From Xylanibacter muris (GTDB taxonomy: Bacteria > Bacteroidota > Bacteroidia > Bacteroidales > Bacteroidaceae): 64,000 bases of DNA. The DNA lies in NCBI RefSeq assembly GCF_013166605.1, contig NZ_JABKKF010000001.1, forward strand, positions 372,001 to 436,000, given 5' to 3'. Within the stretch, counting starts at the first letter, position 1. Each line of letters starts with the position of its first letter. Below are positions 8,964 to 17,445 of this stretch, one piece after another. Position numbers and translations under genes: made by a program. The notes under the pieces were generated by a model. That model was not told where the DNA came from. It saw nothing but the letters and a program-made list of their open reading frames with translations, and made no database searches.

Positions 8964-9987
8964 TATTTTTATTGATAGGTTAAAGCTCCCTTTCCGCAAG
9001 GAGAAGGAGCTTTTTTCTTCTCTTTATAATATATTAGGTTTCTATCCTCATAAGATAGAATATTATAAACTTGCCTTGATGCATAAGAGTGTAGCCAGAC
9101 GTAATGCAAAGGGCAAACCGCTTAATAACGAACGTCTTGAATTTCTTGGAGATGCCGTACTTGACGCTGTGGTAGGAGATATTGTATACCGCCATTTCGA
9201 GGGTAAGCGTGAAGGGTTTCTTACCAATACGCGCAGTAAGCTTGTGCAGCGTGAGACTCTGAACAGACTTGCTGACGAGATGGGCATCACGCAACTTGTA
9301 TTGTCGTCCGGAAGCGCAAGATCCCACAACAGTTATGTTGGAGGAAATGCTTTTGAGGCACTTGTGGGTGCGGTGTATCTTGACCGTGGTTATGATGCGT
9401 GCATGCAGTTTATGCAGAAACGTATTCTCCACAATCTTATCAATATAGATAAGGTGGCTTATAAGGAAGTGAATTTCAAGAGCAAACTGATAGAATGGTG
9501 TCAGAAGAACAGGGTGGACATGGAATTTAAGCTTGTGGAGCAATCCAATGAACCAAATGGCAGTCCTGTTTTTGTTTATCAGATAATAATAGAAGGTCTG
9601 GAAGCCGGCATAGGTAAAGGATATTCAAAGAAAGAAAGCCAGCAGTTGGCGTCGAAGGAAACGTTGCAGAAGCTTCGCCGCGAACCGCAATTTATCGATG
9701 CCGTCTTTGTTGCCAAAGGTAACCGTACCAAGATGGAGGAAGAACCGGTGAATACTGTTCCGGTCGTAGAGACATCTTCAGATGTCGTTATTCCGCTTCT
9801 TTCTGCTAAAAAGATCAGAAAGCCCGTTGTTGTTGATGTAAAGAAGATTTCACCAGTCTCACAGAATAATGAAGAGCCGGATGAGTTTGACCTTTCCGAT
9901 ATAACAGCCACGCCAAGAGAGAAAACCCGTGAGGAAATCATTGCCGAAGCCGAGAGTGCGGCATTTGGCGGTATGGATAAGAGTTGA
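8953..9987 (+). CDS. rnc: Ribonuclease III with a long C-terminal tail
   Basis: The 344-residue enzyme cuts double-stranded RNA in rRNA and mRNA maturation. The ATG at 8953 is preferred over earlier starts inside fabF; it overlaps the fabF end by 11 bases. The signature NERLEFLGDAVLDAVV lies near residue 63 and the metal-binding glutamate in GNAFEALVGAVYLD near 133. A double-stranded-RNA-binding domain spans about 172-242. About 100 further residues follow, rich in Glu, Lys, Pro and Val, without a recognised fold; RNase III in most bacteria ends near residue 225-250. Confidence 0.95.
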   Translation: MLNSIFIDRLKLPFRKEKELFSSLYNILGFYPHKIEYYKLALMHKSVARRNAKGKPLNNERLEFLGDAVLDAVVGDIVYRHFEGKREGFLTNTRSKLVQRETLNRLADEMGITQLVLSSGSARSHNSYVGGNAFEALVGAVYLDRGYDACMQFMQKRILHNLINIDKVAYKEVNFKSKLIEWCQKNRVDMEFKLVEQSNEPNGSPVFVYQIIIEGLEAGIGKGYSKKESQQLASKETLQKLRREPQFIDAVFVAKGNRTKMEEEPVNTVPVVETSSDVVIPLLSAKKIRKPVVVDVKKISPVSQNNEEPDEFDLSDITATPREKTREEIIAEAESAAFGGMDKS

Positions 9988-10026
9988 TATTGTGCGTAAT
10001 ATGTAATAAAGGCAGATCTTTTTCAT

Positions 10027-10072
10027 ATACGCATTGTGCGGGCTGATAATATGCAGGCTGTATAATGCGTAT
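10027..10072. terminator. Inverted repeat after rnc
   Basis: ATACGCATT (10027-10035) pairs perfectly with AATGCGTAT (10064-10072) across a 28-base loop 40 bases after the rnc stop. The following sequence is T-rich but has no long T run, so it is a possible terminator or 3' stabiliser only. Confidence 0.35.
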
Positions 10073-10172
10073 TCTTATTCGGCATTGTTTGTATGTCAAT
10101 TTTTATTGTTATTAATAGTTAAAGCAGTTAAATAATAGATGTGCTTTAATGTCTGTTCATGATTTTTTGCAT

Positions 10173-10180
10173 TATATTTG
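10173..10180 (+). promoter_or_regulatory. -7 element for ptb-buk
   Basis: TATATTTG matches the TAnnTTTG consensus 63 bases upstream of the preferred ptb ATG at 10243. No clear TTTG lies 19-21 bases upstream. Confidence 0.45.
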
Positions 10181-10242
10181 CACATTGAAACCTAAAATGT
10201 GCAAGTATTATTTTGATTAATAACAATCTCTATATTGAGCCT

Positions 10243-11145
10243 ATGACACCTATAAAAGACTTTAATGACTTGATAAATCATCTGCGTTTGCTTCCACAGC
10301 GTAAACGCGTGGCACTTGTATGTCCTGATGATTCACATACCGATTATGTTATAACCCGTGTGATTGCAGAAGGACTTGCAGACTTGTTGCTTGTGGCCGG
10401 TGGGAAGTGTTCATCTGTGGCTGTGGAGTTGGCAAAGGATTATCCTGACAGGGTGGCTCTCGTTGTGGAGCCCAATGCCGATTCGGCTGCGCGTCGGGCT
10501 GTTGCCGCAGTGCGTGCAGGCAACGCTGATGTATTGATGAAAGGTACGATAAACACTGATAATCTGTTGCGTGCAGTGTTGGACAAAGAGTGCGGACTTC
10601 TGGAGAAAGGGTGTGTGTTGAGCCATATTTCCGTGGCGCAAATACCAGGATACGGCAGATTGATACTGTTTTCAGATGCAGCGGTGATACCACGTCCTAC
10701 GGAAGAACAGTTTGAAGCTATAGTAGGTTATGGGACGGATGTGTGCAGGCGTATAGGTATAGAACAGCCTAAGGTGGCTCTGATACATTGTACGGAGAAA
10801 GTGAACGAGAAGTTTCCTCATACATTATATTATGACAGTCTTAAGCGGAAAGCCGCGGCCGGTTTATGGGGAGATATACTTATGGGAGGTCCGATGGATG
10901 TCAAGACAGCGTGTGACGCTGAGAGCGGAGAACTGAAAGGTATTGTGACGCCTGTTACGGGATGTGCCGACATGATGGTGTTTCCGAATATAGAATCGGG
11001 CAATGTGTTTTATAAGGCGGTGTCTTTATTTGCCAGGGCAGAGATGGCCGGCATGTTGTGCGGCACTGTGGCACCTGTGGTGGTGGCTTCCAGGGCTGAT
11101 ACAGGAGATTCTAAATTATACAGTCTTGCGCTTGCTTGCCTGTAA
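10243..11145 (+). CDS. ptb: Phosphate butyryltransferase
   Basis: The 300-residue PTA/PTB-family acyltransferase exchanges CoA for phosphate on butyryl- or branched-chain acyl-CoA. The frame opens earlier at a TTG (10213), but the ATG at 10243 gives the family length. Motifs include DVLMKGTINTDNLLRAVLDKE and KAAAGLWGDILMGGPMDVKTACD. The adjacent kinase gene 27 bases downstream makes a classic ptb-buk pair, which supports butyrate/branched-chain acid specificity over acetate; exact chain-length preference cannot be read from sequence. Confidence 0.93.
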   Translation: MTPIKDFNDLINHLRLLPQRKRVALVCPDDSHTDYVITRVIAEGLADLLLVAGGKCSSVAVELAKDYPDRVALVVEPNADSAARRAVAAVRAGNADVLMKGTINTDNLLRAVLDKECGLLEKGCVLSHISVAQIPGYGRLILFSDAAVIPRPTEEQFEAIVGYGTDVCRRIGIEQPKVALIHCTEKVNEKFPHTLYYDSLKRKAAAGLWGDILMGGPMDVKTACDAESGELKGIVTPVTGCADMMVFPNIESGNVFYKAVSLFARAEMAGMLCGTVAPVVVASRADTGDSKLYSLALACL

Positions 11146-11172
11146 CAGACAAACGGACATAACATAACAAAT

Positions 11173-12228
11173 ATGAAGATATTGACAATAAATCCCGGTT
11201 CTACATCCACAAAGATTGCCGTTTTTGAAGATGAGCGTATGGTTTGGACGGGAGGTGCCCATCATAAGACGGATGAGTTGCATCGGTTTGCCACTATTAA
11301 CGACCAGTATGAATACCGCCGCCGGTTTGTGCTAAACCAGCTTGAGAATGCAGGAATGGCTCTTGACTTTGATGCGGTGATAGCAAGGGGAGGTTTGCTC
11401 AGGCCTCTTTCTGGCGGAGTGTATGCCGTAAATGAACGTATGAAGCATGATCTTATTAATGCGGTAATGCAGCATTCATGTAATCTCGGAGGCCTTATAG
11501 CAGACGATATAGCAAAAAAGTGCGGATGTCCTGCATATATAGCCGATCCGGTGGTCGTGGACGAGATGCAGCCGAAGGCACGTCTTTCCGGAATGCCGCA
11601 GTTAGAGCGTAAATCGGTGTTCCATGCTTTGAACCAGAAGGCCGTGGCACGCAAATATGCCGGAGCTACAGGAAGAAAATATGAGGATTTGAATCTGATA
11701 GTCGCACATCTCGGTGGCGGCATATCCATAGGAGCACACCGGAAGGGACGTGTCATAGATGTGAATAACGCTCTCAACGGTGAAGGTCCGTTCTCTCCCG
11801 AGCGTGCCGGAACGTTGCCTGCCGAGGAGCTTGTGAAGATGTGTTTCAGCGGTAAGTATACCCAGAAGCAGATTGTCAGCATGATTCATGGCAAGGGCGG
11901 ACTGGTGGCGCATCTCGGCAGCAATGATATGATAACCATATCTGCCAAGGCGGAGGCGGGCGAGGAACCTTACCGTCTCGTTCTTGATGCCATGCTCTAC
12001 ACTGTGGCAAAGCAGATAGGGGCTATGTATGTGGCTCTGACAGGAAAAGTGGATGCAATAATACTTACGGGTGGAATTGCATACAGTTCATACTGTATAG
12101 AGAATATCAGAGAACAGATAGAGTATTTGGCTCATGTAGAGGTTATACCGGGAGAAAACGAGATGGGCTCGTTGGCTTTTAATGCCCTGGGTGTATTGAA
12201 AGGCACTTTGCCGCTTATGGAGTATTGA
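11173..12228 (+). CDS. buk: Butyrate kinase
   Basis: The 351-residue acetokinase-family enzyme converts butyryl phosphate and ADP to butyrate and ATP. Family motifs are the N-terminal ILTINPGSTSTKIAVF, the ARGG motif near residue 73, AHLGGGISIGAHRKGR near 180, and the ADP-binding IILTGGIAYS near 298. Together with ptb it forms a substrate-level phosphorylation route. Gut Bacteroidales with this pair often make isobutyrate, isovalerate or other branched acids rather than butyrate (family knowledge, not shown here). Confidence 0.94.
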   Translation: MKILTINPGSTSTKIAVFEDERMVWTGGAHHKTDELHRFATINDQYEYRRRFVLNQLENAGMALDFDAVIARGGLLRPLSGGVYAVNERMKHDLINAVMQHSCNLGGLIADDIAKKCGCPAYIADPVVVDEMQPKARLSGMPQLERKSVFHALNQKAVARKYAGATGRKYEDLNLIVAHLGGGISIGAHRKGRVIDVNNALNGEGPFSPERAGTLPAEELVKMCFSGKYTQKQIVSMIHGKGGLVAHLGSNDMITISAKAEAGEEPYRLVLDAMLYTVAKQIGAMYVALTGKVDAIILTGGIAYSSYCIENIREQIEYLAHVEVIPGENEMGSLAFNALGVLKGTLPLMEY

Positions 12229-12257
12229 CCTTTTATTTTCAGGTAATAAGATCTGTC

Positions 12258-14540
12258 GTGATTGTCGGAAATCGTCTTTTAAAACTCGTTGTAGTAATGT
12301 GGGCATTGATGTCCGCAGTGTATATTGTTGCACGGACTGAAAACAACAGATATAAGATGTCGGCATATCTGCGTGAGGCTTTATGCAACGGAGGTATCGA
12401 AAACGTAAAGTACGGAGGTTCCGGGGCTGTAGTGCGCGAGCCTGCACGTGAGACTCGCAGCGTAATAGCCTTTGTGAATATAAGATCGGAAAGTGCGGAT
12501 TCCCATATAGGACTGTTCGACAAGTATGACGCAGAGGTTCTTGATGCCCGGGGAGATATATTCATCGTGAAGATGCCCATGTATTTGCTTGACTCTATAT
12601 GTGGGGAGGATGCGGTGCGTAGGATTGAGGCAGGCAGATGCTGTTCGGTGTGTCTTGACTCCACGGCGTTGAAGATGAATATCATACCTGTATATCAGGG
12701 TCAGTCGTTACCTCAGGCGTATACAGGCAAGGGGGTGGTGATGGGGCTTATGGATGTAGGCTTCGATTTTACCAATCCTACATTCCGTACCGCCTCTGAA
12801 GGCGGTTCTGCTGCGGAAAGTTCACCTACTCGGATAAAAGCCGTGTGGGATATGCTTTCGGCAGACACGGCAGGAAGTAGCAGGCCGGTTGGTGCGGAAT
12901 ATACAGGCTCTGATGCTATTCTCGGATACGGAAGCTCTGCCGACAGTAAGTTGCAGTGGCACGGCTCGCATACACTTGGCATTGCCGCAGGTAACGGTTA
13001 TATCACTCCTTACAGGGGAGTGGCGTATGATAGTGATATTTGTCTTGTGAGCAATGTGGTTACAAGCGACATGCCTCTTGTAAATGCAAAGGATCTTTAT
13101 CTATATACATCGGCAACCGACGCTCTTGGCTTTAAATACATATTCGACTATGCGGAAAATTGCGGCCGGCCGTGTGTGATATCATTCAGTGAGGGATTTC
13201 CTGCAACGTATGACCACGATGACTGGCTGTATCAGGAGTATCTTAAGCGTATCACAGGTCCGGGAAGAATTATTGTGGCTTCCACGGGCAATGAAGCCTT
13301 AATGCCTACTTACCTGCATAAAGAGGCTGGAAAGGATGTTGTTGGCTGTGGGGTTTATACTGGAGACATGAGTCAGAGAATCCTTGTGAAGTCAGACGGA
13401 AAGCCGTTTCTTGTAAGGTTCTCTGATTTCACGGGCAACAATCCGTTTGTCTTATGTTGTGATACCCTCGACAACGATTCTACGGTTTCTGTGAATTTTG
13501 ATTTTCCGTCTCAGGATTTCAAAGGTAATGTCAGCATAACACGATATTACTCACCGTTCATGCCTGAAGCCGCTACTTATATGCTTACAATCTCGCATGA
13601 TAAGGAACATCGTGCGGACACACGCATGAGGATGTCGTTGGAAAACCGTATTGACGGGCGGTGTGTCGAAGTTGAGGCAATGTGCGTGTCAGCGTCGGTG
13701 AAGTTTTACGAAGAAGACGGTGACGCCGAGTATGGCCATATCCTGCATGGTCCGGCATATTTCGATGGGGTGATAGGCGTGGGAGCCACTGTGCGGCGTC
13801 CTGTATACAGGCTGATTACAGGTGAGGAAAACCGCAGTCTGATAGAGCAGGGACTTGTGAAAAAGGATTGGCCACTGGCCTATTTCTCTTCTTATGGCCC
13901 AACTGCCGACGGACGGACGAAACCCGATGTGGTGGCAAACGGAATGGTGGTGATATCGTCAGACAACAGTTTCTTCAGAGAAAGCAATAAGGATGAATAT
14001 TACGAACGGAATCACCTTGTGGCCAAGACAGAATTCTGCGGCCGTGTATATGACTGGCACGGGGCATGGGGCACCTCGATGTCGGCACCTGTCGTCGGAG
14101 GAGCCATTGCCTTATGGCTTGAGGCGTGTCCGACATTGTCACCGGACGATATTATCGGTATATTGAAAGCTACATGTAATCATCCTGTCGAAGGGTATGA
14201 TTATCCTATGGATTGTTTCGGATATGGCGAGATAGATGTGTATAAAGGTCTCCTGTATGTGCTTGGACTGACAGATATAAGCGGGATAAGTGCAAACCGT
14301 CCAGAGGGAGTTGATGTGAGATTGTCAGGCCGGAAACTGACGGTGGAGCTTCCTGACGGAACAGGTAATGTGACGGCTACGGTATATTCTTTAGTTGGAC
14401 ATAAGATTATGTCGGAAAACATTATTTCAGATGGCAACTGTGGTGTTCTCAATCTGGAAAGACTGGCAGGGGGAGTGTATGCCGTGCAGTTTGAAGGAAG
14501 CGGTTTTGTAAGCGGTTCCGTGCTTATACGCGTACAATGA
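12258..14540 (+). CDS. Secreted subtilisin-like serine protease (S8) with a sorting-tail-like C-terminus
   Basis: The catalytic triad is readable: Asp in GLMDVGFDFTNP, His in WHGSHTLGIAAGNGY, Ser in WGTSMSAPVVGG, with the oxyanion region IIVASTGNEA. An inserted beta-rich segment lies between the His and Ser blocks. The last about 80 residues (VYSLVGHKIMSE, ending LAGGVYAVQFEGSG) resemble a type IX secretion sorting tail. Start choice is uncertain: the ATG at 12297 would leave a signal sequence without a basic n-region, so the in-frame GTG at 12258 is used; a TTG at 12225 overlapping buk by four bases is also possible. It probably shares transcription with ptb-buk. Confidence 0.85.
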   Translation: MIVGNRLLKLVVVMWALMSAVYIVARTENNRYKMSAYLREALCNGGIENVKYGGSGAVVREPARETRSVIAFVNIRSESADSHIGLFDKYDAEVLDARGDIFIVKMPMYLLDSICGEDAVRRIEAGRCCSVCLDSTALKMNIIPVYQGQSLPQAYTGKGVVMGLMDVGFDFTNPTFRTASEGGSAAESSPTRIKAVWDMLSADTAGSSRPVGAEYTGSDAILGYGSSADSKLQWHGSHTLGIAAGNGYITPYRGVAYDSDICLVSNVVTSDMPLVNAKDLYLYTSATDALGFKYIFDYAENCGRPCVISFSEGFPATYDHDDWLYQEYLKRITGPGRIIVASTGNEALMPTYLHKEAGKDVVGCGVYTGDMSQRILVKSDGKPFLVRFSDFTGNNPFVLCCDTLDNDSTVSVNFDFPSQDFKGNVSITRYYSPFMPEAATYMLTISHDKEHRADTRMRMSLENRIDGRCVEVEAMCVSASVKFYEEDGDAEYGHILHGPAYFDGVIGVGATVRRPVYRLITGEENRSLIEQGLVKKDWPLAYFSSYGPTADGRTKPDVVANGMVVISSDNSFFRESNKDEYYERNHLVAKTEFCGRVYDWHGAWGTSMSAPVVGGAIALWLEACPTLSPDDIIGILKATCNHPVEGYDYPMDCFGYGEIDVYKGLLYVLGLTDISGISANRPEGVDVRLSGRKLTVELPDGTGNVTATVYSLVGHKIMSENIISDGNCGVLNLERLAGGVYAVQFEGSGFVSGSVLIRVQ

Positions 14541-14602
14541 GAAGCCTTACGGTGTCAATGGTTTGATAAACCGTTACAAAAGTTTATGTATATGTCTCTT
14601 TT

Positions 14603-14652
14603 TCACATATTTTGGATATATGGTTTAAAATATGTGATTTTTCTACACCTGT
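14603..14652. terminator. Bidirectional-looking terminator after the S8 protease gene
   Basis: TCACATATTTT (14603-14613) pairs perfectly with AAAATATGTGA (14637-14647), with T runs on both sides. The stem is AT-rich, so its strength is uncertain. Confidence 0.6.
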
Positions 14653-14678
14653 TATAGTCTCTTTTCCATATCTTTGCA

Positions 14679-14742
14679 TAAGACAGGCAACACCTCGGCA
14701 ATTTGAAGCAAGCTTCATTGCGTTCGGTTTGCACTATATTTG
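14679..14742 (+). promoter_or_regulatory. Promoter region of the GH3 gene with two -7 elements and a dyad
   Basis: TATCTTTG (14679-14686) and TATATTTG (14735-14742) both match the -7 consensus upstream of the GH3 ATG at 14776. Between them, 14698-14721 is a dyad in which GCAAT and GAAGC on the left match GCTTC and ATTGC on the right around a two-base centre. It overlaps the -33 region of the nearer promoter, a position suited to an operator (inference). Confidence 0.5.
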
Positions 14743-14775
14743 CGTAGAAATAATACCTAAAACTTAATATATCCC

Positions 14776-17427
14776 ATGAAACAATCATTCTTTATAAGGA
14801 AAAGAATTTCAGAACGTGTCGTTCGAAAAGGAGTCATGGCTGTTGCTCTGGCAATGGCAGCTTTTACCGGCAGCATGATTCCGAAATATTCTCAGGCTCA
14901 GATATTACCTTATCGGAATCCTGAGCTGACACCCCATGAGAGAGCCGTGGACCTGTGTTCGAGACTTACTTTGGAAGAGAAGGCATCCCTTATGCTTGAC
15001 GATTCTCCTGCCATACCGAGATTGGGAATAAAACGCTGGCAGTGGTGGAGCGAAGCTCTTCACGGTGTTGCCAATATGGGTAACGTTACAAACTTTCCTG
15101 AGCCGATAGGCATGGCAGCGTCATGGAATGATGCCCTTGTATTTAAAGTGTTTGATGCCGTAAGCACTGAGGCACGTGCCAAGTGGAACGAATTGACGGC
15201 TAAAGGCGGTGACGTGACTCGTTTTCACGCCTTGTCTGTATGGACACCGAATGTGAATATATTCCGTGACCCACGTTGGGGACGCGGTCAGGAAACATAC
15301 GGTGAGGATCCGTATCTGACAGGGGTAATGGGCAGTGCGGTTGTACGTGGTCTTCAGGGACCGGAGGATACCAGATATCGTAAGTTGTGGGCTTGTGCCA
15401 AGCATTATGCCGTGCACAGCGGTCCGGAGTGGAGTCGTCATACTGCAGATATCGAGAACATATCCGCCCGCGATCTGTGGGAGACATATCTGCCTGCTTT
15501 CAAGACTGTTGTTGAGGATGCCAAGGTGAGGGAGGTGATGTGTGCATACCAGCGTTATGACAATGAGCCGTGTTGCTCGAACACACGTCTGCTTCAGGAC
15601 ATTCTGAGAAACGAATGGGGTTTCAAATATCTTGTCGTGAGTGATTGCGGTGCCGTGACGGATATTCATGCCAACCACAAGGTGGCAAGCGATGCCGTAC
15701 ACTCATCGGCCCGTGCAACATTGGCCGGGACAGACGTAGAGTGCGGTTTCGACTATGCCTATAAGAGTATTCCCGAGGCTGTACACCGTGACCTTATAAA
15801 GGAATCGGAGGTAGACAAGCATGTCATCCGTCTGTTGGAAGGACGTTTCGACCTTGGAGAAATGGATGATCCGTCACTTGTGTCTTGGAGCAATATTCCG
15901 TCATCGGTGCTTGAGAGCCAGGAGCATCGCCGGCTGGCTCTCGACATGGCGCGTCAGACAATGACCCTGCTGCAGAACCGCAACGCCATACTGCCATTGA
16001 AGCAAGGCGAGAGGATTGCCGTGATAGGTCCGAATGCAGACAATAAGCCTATGATGTGGGGTAACTATAACGGTACACCCACCACTACTGTAACCATACT
16101 TGACGGCATCCGCCGTGTAAACAGGAAGACTGTATATATGCAGGGATGTGACCTGACTGATAGCCGTATAGTTACACCGCTGTTTTCGGAGTGCAGCTTT
16201 GAGGGACGCAAGGGGTTCAAGGGTACATTTTGGAATAATGCCCGCCGTGCGGGCAAACCGGTGACAACGGAATATTATACGCAGCCTTTCTCCAAGACTA
16301 CGGCAGGCAATTATCAGTTTGCTCCGGGGGTGAACCTTACAGATTTCAGCGCGCAGTATGAGACAGTGTTCCGGCCGGCAAAGTCGGGGGAGGTGGTAAT
16401 CAACGTGGAATCTGTCAGCAGGTTTGACGTGGTGGTGAACGGTGAGGTGAAAGTCAGGCATGCCACATGGCGGACAACTCCTACACGGACTCCCATACAG
16501 GTGGAGGCAGGAAAGGAATATAAGATAGAGATACACTTTGCGCACATGCCCACCTATGGGGCAAGCATTAAGGTGAATATCGGCACGGAGTCGGAGATAG
16601 ACTATGCTGATGTGATAAGACAGTTGAAAGGCATTGACAAGGTGGTGTTCGTCGGAGGAATAGCCCCGAGCCTCGAGGGTGAGGAAATGCCTGTCGAGAT
16701 AGACGGTTTTAAAGGTGGTGACCGCACACATATAGAATTGCCGGCGGTGCAACGCAACTTCCTGAAAGCTCTTCGAGAGGCAGGCAAGCGTGTGGTGTTC
16801 GTATGCTGTTCAGGCTCAGCCATAGCCATGCAGCCGGAATCAGAGAACTGCGAGGCGATATTGCAGGCATGGTATCCGGGAATGGAAGGCGGTACTGCTG
16901 TGGCGGATGTGCTTTATGGCAAGGTGTGTCCTTCAGGCAAGCTACCCGTGACATTTTACTCATCATCTGAACAACTCGGTGATTTCGAAGATTATAGGAT
17001 GGAGGGGCGCACCTATAGGTATATACGTGATTTCAAGCCGTTGTTTCCTTTCGGCCACGGATTGTCTTATACGACATTCGACATAGGTGAAGCCAGGCTG
17101 TCGTCCACAGTCATGGGAAAGAATAATGTGACGATGGAGATTCCCGTAACGAATACAGGAAAACGTGACGGAGCCGAGGTCGTGCAGGTCTATGTGCGTA
17201 ATCCGCAGGATCCGGAAGGTCCTGTGATGCAGCTGCGCGGCTATAGTCGTATTGATGTAAAGGCAGGCAAGACAGCTACAGCCACAATCGTTCTTACACC
17301 GAAATCGTTTGAATGGTTTGACATACAGACGAATACCATACGTACGAAAGCCGGCACATACGATGTGCTTTACGGTAACTCTTCAAGACAGGAAGCCTTG
17401 AAGAAAGTGACGGTCACTATAAATTAA
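14776..17427 (+). CDS. GH3 beta-glycosidase with PA14 insertion, probably beta-xylosidase
   Basis: The 883-residue protein starts with a long signal sequence ending near YSQAQ. The (beta/alpha)8 domain holds the nucleophile aspartate in YLVVSDCGAVTDIH, and substrate-binding motifs WWSEALHGVA, DPRWGRGQETYGEDPYL and ACAKHYAVHSGPE are those of xylosidase/arabinosidase-type GH3 enzymes. The alpha/beta sandwich domain is interrupted at about residues 480-600 by a PA14-like beta domain (FKGTFWNNARR... TYGASIKVNIG). A fibronectin-III-like C-terminal domain follows (VTNTGKRDGAEVVQVYV). It heads a three-gene cluster with two GH43 enzymes, which supports a role on xylo- or arabino-oligosaccharides in the periplasm. 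Confidence 0.93.
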   Translation: MKQSFFIRKRISERVVRKGVMAVALAMAAFTGSMIPKYSQAQILPYRNPELTPHERAVDLCSRLTLEEKASLMLDDSPAIPRLGIKRWQWWSEALHGVANMGNVTNFPEPIGMAASWNDALVFKVFDAVSTEARAKWNELTAKGGDVTRFHALSVWTPNVNIFRDPRWGRGQETYGEDPYLTGVMGSAVVRGLQGPEDTRYRKLWACAKHYAVHSGPEWSRHTADIENISARDLWETYLPAFKTVVEDAKVREVMCAYQRYDNEPCCSNTRLLQDILRNEWGFKYLVVSDCGAVTDIHANHKVASDAVHSSARATLAGTDVECGFDYAYKSIPEAVHRDLIKESEVDKHVIRLLEGRFDLGEMDDPSLVSWSNIPSSVLESQEHRRLALDMARQTMTLLQNRNAILPLKQGERIAVIGPNADNKPMMWGNYNGTPTTTVTILDGIRRVNRKTVYMQGCDLTDSRIVTPLFSECSFEGRKGFKGTFWNNARRAGKPVTTEYYTQPFSKTTAGNYQFAPGVNLTDFSAQYETVFRPAKSGEVVINVESVSRFDVVVNGEVKVRHATWRTTPTRTPIQVEAGKEYKIEIHFAHMPTYGASIKVNIGTESEIDYADVIRQLKGIDKVVFVGGIAPSLEGEEMPVEIDGFKGGDRTHIELPAVQRNFLKALREAGKRVVFVCCSGSAIAMQPESENCEAILQAWYPGMEGGTAVADVLYGKVCPSGKLPVTFYSSSEQLGDFEDYRMEGRTYRYIRDFKPLFPFGHGLSYTTFDIGEARLSSTVMGKNNVTMEIPVTNTGKRDGAEVVQVYVRNPQDPEGPVMQLRGYSRIDVKAGKTATATIVLTPKSFEWFDIQTNTIRTKAGTYDVLYGNSSRQEALKKVTVTIN

Positions 17428-17445
17428 AACACAGGATGGCATTAT

